Counted from the first letter of the stretch, positions 1 through 8,518 are shown. The stretch is 42,857 bases of DNA from Cyanobacteriota bacterium (GCA_025356295.1 JANXUJ010000043.1:1-42857); one strand, 5' to 3'. Translations and numbers: made by a program. The notes: a model not told the origin generated them from the sequence alone.

Positions 1-380
1 CTAACAGTAATCCTATCAACCCTATTCAAGTAGATGGTGAAGTAACATGGGAATTTAAAAAATGTGTAAGAAAAGAGACAAATGTTGATTGCTCTTTCGT
101 ACTTACTACTACTAACGACCGTCTAAGATATGGTTTAAATCTAAATGATGAAACCAAGATGACAGATCGTCAAGGTCGTGAGTATTTTGTGAATTATGCA
201 AATTTTGTGGACATAAAAGGTAATAAAGGTACTAATTTAATTCATGAAATACAAAAAGGATCGACTTACAATGTCAGTATTGACTTCACAGTTCCAGTTT
301 CAGTAACTGAATTAAATTCGTTGATAGTAAAGATGGTTTGGTCTGGTCTGGTAAAATTTAACAACGTTACTATCAGTTAA
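1..380 (+). CDS. 3' end of an unidentified gene (partial)
   Basis: The frame is open from position 3 to the TAA ending at 380, so this is the last 125 or so codons of a gene that begins outside the window; the first internal ATG (159) is not the real start. The visible part is hydrophilic with alternating beta-strand-like segments (TWEFKKCVRKE, YNVSIDFTVPV) and two cysteines about 12 residues apart near the left edge. It resembles the C-terminal beta-sandwich regions of secreted or lipoprotein-type cyanobacterial proteins, but I do not recognise the family. A strong terminator follows at 506-538, consistent with a transcript ending here. Confidence 0.6.
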   Translation, partial: NSNPINPIQVDGEVTWEFKKCVRKETNVDCSFVLTTTNDRLRYGLNLNDETKMTDRQGREYFVNYANFVDIKGNKGTNLIHEIQKGSTYNVSIDFTVPVSVTELNSLIVKMVWSGLVKFNNVTIS

Positions 381-505
381 GCATACTGACTAGCCCAGCG
401 CAGTATGTTTAAAAGACTGAAAGTCTTATCATATCTAGTTAGTTCAAGTCATAAAAATAGATTAATCAATCGCAAAAAACAAATATTGAGATCGCCAGTT
501 TTACA

Positions 506-538
506 AGCTATATTCATGCCACGAATATAGCTTTTTTT
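506..538 (+). terminator. Rho-independent terminator of the partial gene
   Basis: A 10-bp perfect stem (AGCTATATTC / GAATATAGCT) with a 7-nt loop runs straight into seven T's. It faces the + strand and closes the gene entering from the left edge. Confidence 0.85.
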
Positions 539-559
539 GTTTTATCTCAGCAATTCTCA

Positions 560-715
560 CTATGCCAATGACTCTATTGGAACCCATCTATTTTCATGTT
601 TGTAAACAATTGCCCAGCCCTTTTTACGAGGATGATTTGATAAATTGCAATTATGATGATTGTGGGTTGGTTTATTAATTTTGGTTAAGAACTGCTTAAC
701 ACTGTTACGATCTAA
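560..715 (-). pseudogene. Possible relic of a small gene (no start codon)
   Basis: In the 385-base gap before purF, the minus strand holds 51 sense codons ending in TAG, with a protein-like C-terminal stretch (KKGWAIVYKHENRWVPIES). The frame is closed upstream by a stop at 716-718 and has no ATG, GTG or TTG start, so it is at best the 3' remnant of a gene. The rest of the gap holds only the terminator at 506-538 and the purF leader. The coding reading rests on composition alone and may be chance. Confidence 0.3.
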
Positions 716-765
716 CTAGGGGCTTTTGTCTTTCACTCAATTTTAAAGTACTGCGTATAACTGCT

Positions 766-2268
766 ATGCTGCCAGACCATTCTGTCTTTGCTGATGAGAT
801 GCCTAACAAATTTTTGAATCAAGATGATCTTACTGAGCTAGATATTGATGATGACAAACCACAAGAAGCTTGTGGTGTTTTTGGGGTGCTGGCCGCAGAT
901 GGAGACGTTGCCAAACTGGTATATTTTGGGCTGTTTGCATTACAACATCGTGGTCAAGAGTCAGCAGGGATCACGGTCTATGACGATCGCGGAACCACGC
1001 ATACTTACAAAGCGATGGGTTTAGTTGCTCAAGTTTTTACAGAGACAATTTTGGCAGAACTCAAAGGGGCTTTGGCGATCGGGCATAATCGCTATTCGAC
1101 TACAGGTTCGAGCAAGGTTTGCAATGCTCAACCAATTGTGGTGAATACAAGATTGGGCGATTTTTCGCTAGCGCACAATGGCAACTTGGTAAATGCGACT
1201 GAGTTGCGCGGTGAGATATCGGCACAAGGGCATCAACTTGAGTCAACTACTGACTCAGAAGGGATTGCCTTTGCGGTTGCTGAAGCCGTCGAGGAGGGTA
1301 AAGATTGGCAAGAGGCGATCGTCAAAGCTTTACATCGATGTCAGGGTGCTTTCAGTTTAGTTATGGCGATGCCTGATGCGATCGCAGGGGCGCGTGATGC
1401 TTATGGTGTGCGTCCTTTGGTAATTGGCAAGACGCAAGAGGGAGCTTATGTATTGTCATCAGAAACCTGTGGCTTAGATATCATTGGCGCAGAATATGTG
1501 CGTGAGGTTCAACCAGGTGAACTGGTCATTATCACGATCGCAGGTGGGATTCAATCTTTGCAGTGGAAGGAGTCAACGCCGAAGCTCTGTGTGTTTGAGA
1601 TGATCTATTTTGCTCGTCCTGATAGTGTTGTCCATGATGAAAGTCTTTATACTTATAGAATTAGAATCGGGCGGGAACTCGCTAAAGAAAGTTTTGTTGA
1701 AGCAGATATCGTGATTGGTGTCCCTGATTCGGGCATTCCTGCGGCGATCGGATTTTCGCGAGAGTCGGGGATTCCTTATGCTGAGGGCTTGATTAAAAAT
1801 CGTTATGTGGGGCGGACTTTCATTCAGCCAACTCAAGCCATGCGTGAGGCTGGTATTAGGATGAAGCTAAATACGCTTAAAGACGTTTTGCGCGGTAAAC
1901 GTGTCATCGTGATTGATGATTCGATCGTGCGAGGGACGACAAGTCGTAAAATAGTGAGAGCTTTGCGTGAGGCGGGTGCGACTGAAGTACATATGCGTAT
2001 TTCGTCACCGCCTGTCACTCATCCTTGTTTTTATGGTATCGATACGGACTCGCAAGATCATCTAATCGCTTCGCATAAGTCGGTCGAGGCGATCACTCAA
2101 CAAATTGAGGTTGATACGCTTGCTTATCTCAGTCACGATGCTATGTTAAGAGCAACTCTGATTGATCCCACGCATTTCTGTACCGCTTGCTTTACGGGTA
2201 AATATCCGATTGAAGTCCCTGACAAGCTCAAGCGCACCAAACTTATGCTAGAAACTGCTGCACTATGA
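766..2268 (+). CDS. purF: Amidophosphoribosyltransferase PurF
   Basis: Catalyses the first committed step of purine synthesis, making 5-phosphoribosylamine from PRPP and glutamine. The 500-residue protein has a class II (Ntn) glutaminase domain whose nucleophile is Cys36 (ACGVFG), so residues 1-35 are the propeptide removed by autocleavage. The phosphoribosyltransferase half carries the PRPP loop VIVIDDSIVRGTT near residues 380-392. Cys275, Cys421, Cys472 and Cys475 match the four ligands of the [4Fe-4S] cluster of the Bacillus subtilis-type enzyme, which differs from the cluster-free E. coli type. The stop codon overlaps the next ATG (ATGA), implying translational coupling. No clear Shine-Dalgarno precedes the start. 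Confidence 0.97.
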   Translation: MLPDHSVFADEMPNKFLNQDDLTELDIDDDKPQEACGVFGVLAADGDVAKLVYFGLFALQHRGQESAGITVYDDRGTTHTYKAMGLVAQVFTETILAELKGALAIGHNRYSTTGSSKVCNAQPIVVNTRLGDFSLAHNGNLVNATELRGEISAQGHQLESTTDSEGIAFAVAEAVEEGKDWQEAIVKALHRCQGAFSLVMAMPDAIAGARDAYGVRPLVIGKTQEGAYVLSSETCGLDIIGAEYVREVQPGELVIITIAGGIQSLQWKESTPKLCVFEMIYFARPDSVVHDESLYTYRIRIGRELAKESFVEADIVIGVPDSGIPAAIGFSRESGIPYAEGLIKNRYVGRTFIQPTQAMREAGIRMKLNTLKDVLRGKRVIVIDDSIVRGTTSRKIVRALREAGATEVHMRISSPPVTHPCFYGIDTDSQDHLIASHKSVEAITQQIEVDTLAYLSHDAMLRATLIDPTHFCTACFTGKYPIEVPDKLKRTKLMLETAAL

Positions 2269-2729
2269 CCAAGATACTCTTTCATCTCGCATTTCCAGTC
2301 AATGATATTCCTAGTACTAAAGCTTTTTACATTGATGGATTGGGTTGCCTCGCAGGACGTGAGTCAAAAGACTCGATGATTATGAGTTTATATGGTCATC
2401 AGTTGGTCGCGCATGTTGTCCACGATTCGCTGGACTCACAGCGTGGTATTTACCCGCGCCATTTTGGATTGGTTTTCTATTCTGAAAGTAATTGGATGGC
2501 TTTACTGAAAAAAGTCCATGATAAGCAGCTCAAGTTCTATCAAAAGCCAAAAGTGCGCTTTGTGGATACTCCTTTAGAACATCGGACTTTTTTCTTGGCT
2601 GATGGTTCTGGCAATATTTTGGAGTTCAAGCATTACAAGTTTGAAGAGGCGATTTTTGGTGAAACTGATTTTCACGAAGTTGGTGATGCTGATGTTGCTC
2701 AACAGATTCCTGTTGCTTCTTATATCTAA
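2265..2729 (+). CDS. VOC-superfamily (glyoxalase/dioxygenase-fold) protein
   Basis: A 154-residue protein with the beta-alpha-beta-beta-beta layout of the vicinal-oxygen-chelate fold: an opening strand LAFPVNDIPSTKAFYIDGLG, a central PRHFGLVFYSE and a closing GNILEFKHYKF with a Glu typical of the metal site. Members are metal-dependent lyases, isomerases, dioxygenases or binding proteins; the substrate here cannot be read from sequence. The start overlaps the purF stop by four bases, so it is almost surely translated from the purF message, although a purine role is not implied. A strong palindromic terminator follows at once. Confidence 0.85.
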   Translation: MTKILFHLAFPVNDIPSTKAFYIDGLGCLAGRESKDSMIMSLYGHQLVAHVVHDSLDSQRGIYPRHFGLVFYSESNWMALLKKVHDKQLKFYQKPKVRFVDTPLEHRTFFLADGSGNILEFKHYKFEEAIFGETDFHEVGDADVAQQIPVASYI

Positions 2730-2914
2730 CAGAACCCACAAAAAAAGAGACCGCTAGTGGTCTCTTTTTTTGTGGGTTCTGTTTGGGAATTTAGTTTTTT
2801 ACGAAGCATTTGAAATTGTTTTCTTTTTTGACGCTGGCGTGCTGACCCGCCTTTGCCTTTATCGTTTCGACCTTCTTTGCGTGGAGATTCCCATCGCTTT
2901 AGTCTTTGGTTCAT
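2726..2914 (-). CDS. Small, very basic hypothetical protein
   Basis: A 62-residue reading frame with ATG start and a plausible ribosome site (AGGAAATAATCATG). Residues 1-44 are rich in Lys, Arg and Gln (KEGRNDKGKGGSARQRQKRK), as in small nucleic-acid-binding proteins. The last 18 or so residues are encoded by the terminator palindrome 2731-2780, which suggests that the frame runs into it by loss of an earlier stop, or that it is not a gene. It lies alone between two hairpins. I do not recognise the family. Confidence 0.4.
   Translation of the reverse strand: MNQRLKRWESPRKEGRNDKGKGGSARQRQKRKQFQMLRKKLNSQTEPTKKETTSGLFFCGFC
2731..2780. terminator. Bidirectional terminator after purF operon
   Basis: Two 22-nt perfect arms beginning AGAACCCAC enclose the 6-nt centre GCTAGT. 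A run of seven A's in one arm and seven T's in the other lets it work on both strands. It also forms the last codons of the small minus-strand ORF 2726-2914. Confidence 0.85.
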
Positions 2915-2976
2915 GATTATTTCCTAATGGGCGTGAACTTAATGTTACGTTACGCAGCGTGATGATCACTATCGCT

Positions 2977-3021
2977 CTAAAGAATGAGAATAACTGTCAA
3001 GCAGTTATTCTCATTCTTTAG
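2977..3021 (-). terminator. Terminator overlapping the Spx/ArsC-like stop codon
   Basis: A perfect 20-bp stem with a 5-nt loop; the arm beginning CAGTTATTCTC contains the stop codon (3018-3020) of the leftward Spx/ArsC-like gene. The downstream U-run is weak. Confidence 0.7.
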
Positions 3022-3368
3022 ATTAATTTTTGTTTGATATCTTCAGGATTTCTAAATCCGATCGCGATCGCTTTGCCATCTTTTACAAATACAGGTCGTT
3101 TTAGTAGCATTATGTCTTTGGCATAAGCTTCAATCCATTGGATATGTGACCATGTGTCTTTTTCCGTGCCAAGCGCTCGATAAGACTGTCCAGAGGTATT
3201 TCGCATTGCTCTTTCACCAAGTATGTTTACCCATTCCGCGATCGCACTTCGTCCAGGTGGATAATCTTTGGTATTAATAAATTCATAGGCAATTTCTTGC
3301 TTATCTAGCCAAGCGATCGCTTTTTTGCATGTACCACAGTTAGGGATTCCATAGATTTGAATAGACAT
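3018..3368 (-). CDS. Spx/ArsC (YffB-type) family thioredoxin-fold protein
   Basis: A 116-residue protein of the ArsC/Spx family (Pfam ArsC). It opens with a thioredoxin-fold strand and redox motif IYGIPNCGTCKKA, with Cys11 and Cys14 forming CxxC, and ends with the family signature LLKRPVF near residue 88, whose Arg is active in arsenate reductases. The frame is open for 11 more codons upstream (ATG at 3401), but the start at 3368 is preferred because it puts the first beta strand at the N-terminus as in relatives. It could be a glutaredoxin-like reductase or an Spx-like regulator; real arsenate reduction is unproven and no ars genes are nearby. Confidence 0.85.
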   Translation of the reverse strand: MSIQIYGIPNCGTCKKAIAWLDKQEIAYEFINTKDYPPGRSAIAEWVNILGERAMRNTSGQSYRALGTEKDTWSHIQWIEAYAKDIMLLKRPVFVKDGKAIAIGFRNPEDIKQKLI

Positions 3369-3443
3369 AAATTTACTAAGTTTTACTAAAAAATTCACCA
3401 AGATGGCGATATCTATCTATATTGTAGCGACAAATCGAAACCC

Positions 3444-3470
3444 AAATAGGATAGGCTGTCTATCCTATTT
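3444..3470 (-). terminator. Terminator of the alpha/beta hydrolase operon
   Basis: An 11-bp perfect stem (AAATAGGATAG / CTATCCTATTT) with a 5-nt loop begins one base after the stop of the leftward hydrolase gene. Confidence 0.7.
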
Positions 3471-4403
3471 TCATGAGGCAAATTTAAGAATTTCTTGGAC
3501 TGTAATTTTAGGATGTTCTAGATGCGGGACATGTCCGCTATTTTTGATCCAGATTAATTTGCTATTAGGAATTGTTGATTGGAACTTGGTTGCGTCTTTT
3601 GTGCCGAGAATGTGATCGCGATCGCCCCAGAGGATCAACGTTTCTGGTTTTAAATATTTTAATTGGTTCGCAAATGAACCGTAGCCGCCGCTTTTGGTAA
3701 ATGAGATTAAGGATTCACTCCAACGGGGCATGGCTAGATGGAGTGATGCACAAACTTCAGCATCGGCGGTGACGAAGCTGGGATCAGCATAAGCTTTGAG
3801 GCTAACTTCACGGCGTACTTTGGGACTGCGTAAAAAGTTGGTGGCGATTCGATCTAAGGGCGACACCAGAAATTTCCCTGCTAGTGTGCCTTTACGCATC
3901 CCAGCGCTGCCAATCAAGATTAGTTTTTTAACGACATCGGGATAGGTGAGCGCGAAGTCGATCGCGGCAGCTCCACCCATTGATGCACCGACTAAGATAA
4001 TTGGCTGGGCGATCGCCGTTTTCCAAAAACAATAGAGATGTTCTTTGATCGCTGTGGGGCTAACCTGGGTATTGGTGAGGCGTTCGGTGAGACCAAAACC
4101 AAACATATCCATCGCCCAAGTTGGATGTGCAGTGGAAAGCTGGGGCAGAAGACGGCGAAACTCTAATAGAGAGCTATCAAAGCCATGCAAAAGCAAAATT
4201 GGGATAGAACTTGTTTTTTTAGCCAAGTCGTCAGAGACATAGCTAGTTAAGATGACTTCAGTGGTAAATGAAGTCGAGACCAGACAAAATTGGATTTTAT
4301 CGAGCATGGCGATCGAAGTTGATTCTGTCAGTTGCGATCGCGAAGGCGTAACTTCGATGGGCAGATTAGAAATTGATGAATCAGAAATTGGTGAATTAGG
4401 CAT
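3471..4403 (-). CDS. Alpha/beta-hydrolase fold protein
   Basis: A 310-residue hydrolase with oxyanion motif LLLHGFDSS, nucleophile elbow GASMGG (Ser141), acid in LWGDRDH (Asp261 or Asp263) and catalytic His291 in SGHVPHLEHP, so the triad is complete. The family includes esterases, C-C hydrolases and haloperoxidase-like enzymes; the substrate is unknown. The first 32 residues are Ser/Thr-rich and low in complexity, so the internal ATG at residue 33 (position 4307) is another possible start. It is the last gene of a leftward operon, 8 bp after the membrane-protein gene. Confidence 0.85.
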   Translation of the reverse strand: MPNSPISDSSISNLPIEVTPSRSQLTESTSIAMLDKIQFCLVSTSFTTEVILTSYVSDDLAKKTSSIPILLLHGFDSSLLEFRRLLPQLSTAHPTWAMDMFGFGLTERLTNTQVSPTAIKEHLYCFWKTAIAQPIILVGASMGGAAAIDFALTYPDVVKKLILIGSAGMRKGTLAGKFLVSPLDRIATNFLRSPKVRREVSLKAYADPSFVTADAEVCASLHLAMPRWSESLISFTKSGGYGSFANQLKYLKPETLILWGDRDHILGTKDATKFQSTIPNSKLIWIKNSGHVPHLEHPKITVQEILKFAS

Positions 4404-4411
4404 CAGTTAAA

Positions 4412-5200
4412 TTAACCTCTCTGAATTTGCATTTTCACGAGGGTTGCTGCCGTAATCGTGGCATAAAAAGGCGTAAATCCTAAGAAAAACCATAAAATCC
4501 CATATAAACTCCCTTTACCTCGAAAAATTAACATGATCGAGATCGTCATAAATACTACTAAAACCACATTAATCCCAATCCACCAGAGCGATCGCCTTAA
4601 TGACAACTTATCAGGACAGTTCTGAGGGATTTGATGATCAAGACTCTGGCGCGTCCCATTCCAAATCACTAGCCATTGCAAAAGCCCTATTAACACTCCT
4701 GCTAAAACTAGCCATAAAGAGTTAATCGCCAATAGGGGAACACGAGTGATGATATTACTCTCCGAGAAAGAACCATCGGTATTCATCACAAAACTGAATT
4801 GGGGAGTGTAGGCTAAGCTGGTCGCGGCAAATCCGATCCAAGTCCAAGCAAAAGTACTGCTCAATATCCACCACCCAGCCGCCCTGATAAATGAGCGCAG
4901 AACTAGATATTGCATAAAGCTAACCAAGCCCCCTACAAAGATCGCTCCGCTGACAATCCCAGTTGCCACCGTACAGTTGAGATTGCCAAAACCTGTGTGG
5001 CAGATACCTAATTCGATCAGGCGATCGCTGAGATAATAAATTCCTGCTAGACAAGCCGCAACCCCAAAAATGTTGCCGATCGCTACACCGACAACTGTGG
5101 TGAGTACCCATCGCCACCAGAGACCGACAGCTGATAAAGTGCGCTGTTTTTGCATTACTGATCTTTGCATTGCTGGCTTTTGCATTACTGGTTTTTCCAT
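4412..5200 (-). CDS. Multi-pass membrane protein, unknown function
   Basis: A 262-residue protein with about five or six hydrophobic segments, for example WVLTTVVGVAIGNIFGVAA, a pair around TGIVSGAIFVGGLVSFMQ, and a final pair around VVLVVFMTISIML. A loop before the third or fourth segment holds two Cys (CHTGFGNLNC). I do not recognise the family. The start at 5200 is ATG; a GTG at 5230 is in frame. The first 20 residues contain an imperfect repeat (PVMQKPAMQRSVMQK), encoded by repeated TGCATT-type blocks at 5154-5200. It sits between a serine-beta-lactamase-fold gene (32-62 bp upstream) and a hydrolase gene (8 bp downstream), so the three are probably one operon. Confidence 0.7.
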   Translation of the reverse strand: MEKPVMQKPAMQRSVMQKQRTLSAVGLWWRWVLTTVVGVAIGNIFGVAACLAGIYYLSDRLIELGICHTGFGNLNCTVATGIVSGAIFVGGLVSFMQYLVLRSFIRAAGWWILSSTFAWTWIGFAATSLAYTPQFSFVMNTDGSFSESNIITRVPLLAINSLWLVLAGVLIGLLQWLVIWNGTRQSLDHQIPQNCPDKLSLRRSLWWIGINVVLVVFMTISIMLIFRGKGSLYGILWFFLGFTPFYATITAATLVKMQIQRG

Positions 5201-5262
5201 TTCTGTAAGGCTCAATACTGCATTACCCACAAACTTTGGATCGCTAAACGGATCACTAAACT

Positions 5263-6774
5263 CTAGATTAACGCTTCTGTTACGATCCTACGCAAAATTT
5301 CAGCAACTGTGGCAGCCATTTTTGCATCAATTTCTAGAGCCTCGCGATCAGGATTTTTAAGATTGAGCGTAGCGCGCAAAGTGATATTCACAGAGCGAAG
5401 CTTTGGTAATGGCTGATCATGCAATGTCGCTAGGCGATCAACAAACTGAATACAAGCTGTATAGGTAAGCTCTGAACATTTGCGTTGATCGCTATACCCA
5501 AATCCCATTTTGGAGATCACCACAGGATCGCTAATAAAATATGGCAGTCCCAAAGCCGCGATCGCTACATCAACATATCTGGCTGTGTCCTGCCCCATGG
5601 CGGTGATCAGATTGCTCAAGCTATGCCACTGCGCCGCAGGTAAGCGATTTGTGGGCGGCAGATGACGATGCCATGCGATTTGAGAAACTATTCGGGTGAG
5701 ATCGTAGGCAGAAATTAAATTTTCGCCACGATGTGGCTCTTTTGTCCCATCAATAAAATCTTTGCCTGTGGCATCAAGTAAACTCGGCATTTCGATATAA
5801 GGGACTTCACCATAACGCCCTTGAAAAGAGAGATTTTGATTGCCTGTGATGTTTTTCAGCCATGTCTGTAAATCTAGTGGGGTTGCAAACTGCTTAAACA
5901 TGGCTGCTAGAGCATTTGAACTCATACCATCAGCTTCTTCGTAGTTGCAAATGCGTTGCGCCATTTCGGAAAATGTTCGTGATGCTTGCTTGCCCTGAGG
6001 GTCAGCGATCGCACAAAAGGCGATCGGCTGATTGGGTTCGGTTTGATTAGCTTTGCAGATGGTATACAACAATGGCAAAATTTTTGTGGAACTCCAAAAC
6101 TGAACATTGCGTAAAGGATTTCGCCCAATCCAACGCGATAACATCTGCCCATTTACGAGGCTACCAATGCAGATACAAGCTTCGGTAATGCTCTTGTCCA
6201 AAAACTCTAAACCAATATCTTCGATATTAGGGATCACGCCGATCGCAGGATAAGGACGAAATCGCACCCGCACTTGAGAACCCGCTAGCATGGCAGTCTC
6301 ACCATAGGAGACCACATGCAAGCCATCAGGCTGACTGACTAAGCGATCAGGATAGGCAGGAATATGGCTAAGTAATGGAGATGGGGCAAAGTTGCGATTT
6401 GGTAAATCTTCCATCGATCCTGCGATACAACCATAAACTCCCCGATCTAGAAAGCCGAGATGATCTTCGTCTGCCTGACCCATGTTGACGAAAACACGTT
6501 GAGAATTTATAAATTTTTGTAAGAGGCGATCGCTACTTCCTAAAATTTGCAGCAAATACTTAACGAGCGCAGGGATTTGTAACAGGTCATTAGTAACTAC
6601 TTGCGAATTAGTATCCAAAATCCTATCAATGCTCAGAGCGTTAGCAAACTGCACAAGGGCTGATTCGGTCAATCTGCCGTAAATACCATCAATTTCCCCG
6701 TCATATAACCCTAATTGTTTTAAATCTATCTGTACTTTTGTCAACTCATCTAGCGAAAATTTTACCTCTGACAC
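5263..6774 (-). CDS. Peptidoglycan-binding-like domain plus serine beta-lactamase/PBP fold
   Basis: A 503-residue protein starting at GTG. Residues about 8-50 (LTKVQIDLKQLGLYDGEIDGIYG) match the peptidoglycan-binding PGRP_1 fold. The rest resembles the penicillin-recognising serine hydrolase fold, with SSTK (Ser228, Lys231) as SxxK, SSN (Ser285, Asn287) as SxN, and KMG (422-424) as the KTG-like box. No N-terminal signal peptide is visible, so the location is uncertain and may be cytoplasmic. It could be a DD-peptidase, an esterase or an inactive relative; clinical-type beta-lactamase activity should not be assumed. It heads the operon with the membrane protein and hydrolase downstream. Confidence 0.7.
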   Translation of the reverse strand: MSEVKFSLDELTKVQIDLKQLGLYDGEIDGIYGRLTESALVQFANALSIDRILDTNSQVVTNDLLQIPALVKYLLQILGSSDRLLQKFINSQRVFVNMGQADEDHLGFLDRGVYGCIAGSMEDLPNRNFAPSPLLSHIPAYPDRLVSQPDGLHVVSYGETAMLAGSQVRVRFRPYPAIGVIPNIEDIGLEFLDKSITEACICIGSLVNGQMLSRWIGRNPLRNVQFWSSTKILPLLYTICKANQTEPNQPIAFCAIADPQGKQASRTFSEMAQRICNYEEADGMSSNALAAMFKQFATPLDLQTWLKNITGNQNLSFQGRYGEVPYIEMPSLLDATGKDFIDGTKEPHRGENLISAYDLTRIVSQIAWHRHLPPTNRLPAAQWHSLSNLITAMGQDTARYVDVAIAALGLPYFISDPVVISKMGFGYSDQRKCSELTYTACIQFVDRLATLHDQPLPKLRSVNITLRATLNLKNPDREALEIDAKMAATVAEILRRIVTEALI

Positions 6775-6868
6775 TGTTATTTAATTCCTCTATCAAAAAA
6801 GCCCTAATCTAATATTAGTAGTTTATCGATTAGTCTTGCGATCGCAATGTATCCGCGAGACATTACTT

Positions 6869-7663
6869 CTAGGGGTTAGCAGATTTACTAATATTGCCAA
6901 CTCCCAAATATAATTCGGCAACTTCAGGATTGTTTAATAAATCTGATCCCTTGCCCGTAAACTGATCCTTACCCAAATGCATCACATAACCACGGTCAGC
7001 GATCGCTAAAGCTTTGCGAGCATTTTGTTCTACCAAAATAATCGATGTGCCAGCTTGATTGATTTGTTTAATCAAATTAAAAATATCTTGTACCAAAATT
7101 GGTGATAGCGCCGCCGAAGGTTCATCTAAAATCAATAACTTTGGCTCTAGCATCATCGCTCGTCCCATCGCCAGCATTTGCCGCTCTCCTCCCGAAAGTG
7201 TACCTGCTCTCTGATTACGCCGCTTTGCAAGTACGGGAAAAGTTTCGTAAATCTTTTCTTTGACTTCTTTGATATTGCCCTCACGAGTGTAAGCTCCCAT
7301 ATCAAGATTGTCGGAAATACTCAGGGAGGGAAATACATTAGCAACTTGCGGTACATAGCTAATTCCTAGTCGCACGATTTGTTCAGGCTTAAGTCCAACT
7401 AGAGGGCGATCGTCAAATAATATTTCTCCCGATCGTACAGGAACTAAACCAAAAATTGTTTTTGCTAAGGTCGATTTACCTGCCCCATTGGAACCAATTA
7501 CAGTGACGAGTTCACCTGCATATACTGATAGATTTGCGCCTTGCAAGATATCTACACCTGCAACATATCCTGCCACGATGTTGTGGGCACTAAGAATAAT
7601 TTGGCGATCAGTTTGCAGGTCAAATGAATGCTGAGACGGATTAAAAGATTGACTAGGATTCAT
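6869..7663 (-). CDS. ABC transporter ATPase, LivF/NatE type
   Basis: A 264-residue nucleotide-binding subunit of the branched-chain or neutral amino-acid uptake class. Walker A is GSNGAGKS (57-64), the Q-loop is at Gln106, the signature is LSGGE (156-160) and Walker B is LLILDE (176-181), followed by the LivF-type SAALSPILVQDIF and LVEQNARKAL. In cyanobacteria the closest role is NatE of the N-I neutral amino-acid permease. No permease, LivG or binding-protein gene is adjacent, so it must pair with subunits encoded elsewhere, which is common for these scattered nat genes. Confidence 0.88.
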   Translation of the reverse strand: MNPSQSFNPSQHSFDLQTDRQIILSAHNIVAGYVAGVDILQGANLSVYAGELVTVIGSNGAGKSTLAKTIFGLVPVRSGEILFDDRPLVGLKPEQIVRLGISYVPQVANVFPSLSISDNLDMGAYTREGNIKEVKEKIYETFPVLAKRRNQRAGTLSGGERQMLAMGRAMMLEPKLLILDEPSAALSPILVQDIFNLIKQINQAGTSIILVEQNARKALAIADRGYVMHLGKDQFTGKGSDLLNNPEVAELYLGVGNISKSANP

Positions 7664-7762
7664 ATTTCAGTAAATTGTCAGCTCTGAAATATGAATATAC
7701 CGTATGGATATAGCGATCGCCAGCTTTAATCTAAAGTTTTCATCTAATTAGTTTAGCAAAAT

Positions 7763-7803
7763 AAGAGCTTGAGTAGCCCGCTGTACGGGCTACTCAAGCT
7801 CTT
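7763..7803 (-). terminator. Long hairpin terminator overlapping the TMEM175-like stop
   Basis: An 18-bp perfect stem (arm AAGAGCTTGAGTAGCCCG) with loop CTGTA. Its right arm contains the first bases of the stop codon (7802-7804) of the leftward gene. Confidence 0.8.
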
Positions 7804-8500
7804 AGGTATCTTGGTTTATAACTTGCTGATGCGATTGATGAAAGATGGCATTCATCCTTAACGCCCCTACGAAAGTGCTTAAGCTATACAACGCTAGACT
7901 CAGAGAGATACTAAAGAAAGAAACTTCAATCGCGATCGCATAGCTAAGCGGAACAAACAAAAATGTTTTTTGAATTGCCCGAACTATTCGGCGATCTAGA
8001 TTTGCATCAATTAAACGATTTTGTCGGGTTATATATTCCCAGTGAACATACTGAATGACTCCCGTGATGAATAGGTTAACGCCATAAAAAATAGTTGACG
8101 AGCGATGATTGAGATTCTCACCTAGTAACGATGTCGAAAAAGGAATTAATGAAATAAACATTAGAAATAGCAGATTAAGCCAAATATGCGTTCGGTCAGA
8201 CCGAACAACATAGCTGGATACCATTTGATGTCCAAACCACAGCAGACCCAAGATGATAAAACTTAAAAAATAAGCAAAAAATTTGGGAATTAGTTCTATT
8301 AGTTGCTTATTTAATTCATCATTTGAATCTACATGCGATATCTTAATCTCAATTATTAATAAAGTTAAAACAATTGCGAAAAATGCATCGACTAGACCGT
8401 CAATACGGTGATTGCTGATATCAGTAGGTATAGATTCTGAAGGAATTACATTCCTTGCACCTCTAAATAAATTGATAAAGCGAAGTATAAAGAACCGCAT
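7802..8500 (-). CDS. TMEM175/DUF1211-family membrane protein
   Basis: A 232-residue protein with about six hydrophobic segments. The first membrane segment HRIDGLVDAFFAIVLTLLIIEIKI has the layout of TMEM175-type potassium channels (DUF1211), whose hallmark is RxxxFSD at the start of the first helix; here FSD reads LVD, so the signature is degenerate. The following GLLWFGHQMV and LLFLMFISLIPFSTSLLGE fit the family. It is likely a plasma-membrane channel-like protein, though potassium conduction is not assured with the altered motif. It starts 18 bp after the stop of the upstream gene, so it is probably the last gene of a leftward operon. Confidence 0.8.
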   Translation of the reverse strand: MRFFILRFINLFRGARNVIPSESIPTDISNHRIDGLVDAFFAIVLTLLIIEIKISHVDSNDELNKQLIELIPKFFAYFLSFIILGLLWFGHQMVSSYVVRSDRTHIWLNLLFLMFISLIPFSTSLLGENLNHRSSTIFYGVNLFITGVIQYVHWEYITRQNRLIDANLDRRIVRAIQKTFLFVPLSYAIAIEVSFFSISLSLALYSLSTFVGALRMNAIFHQSHQQVINQDT

Positions 8501-8518
8501 ATCTAGTGTTACTAAAGT

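Noticed and set aside
1573..2018. Minus-strand ORFs inside purF
   Set aside because: They lie wholly within a strongly conserved gene on the other strand and show no protein family features; they are antisense shadows.
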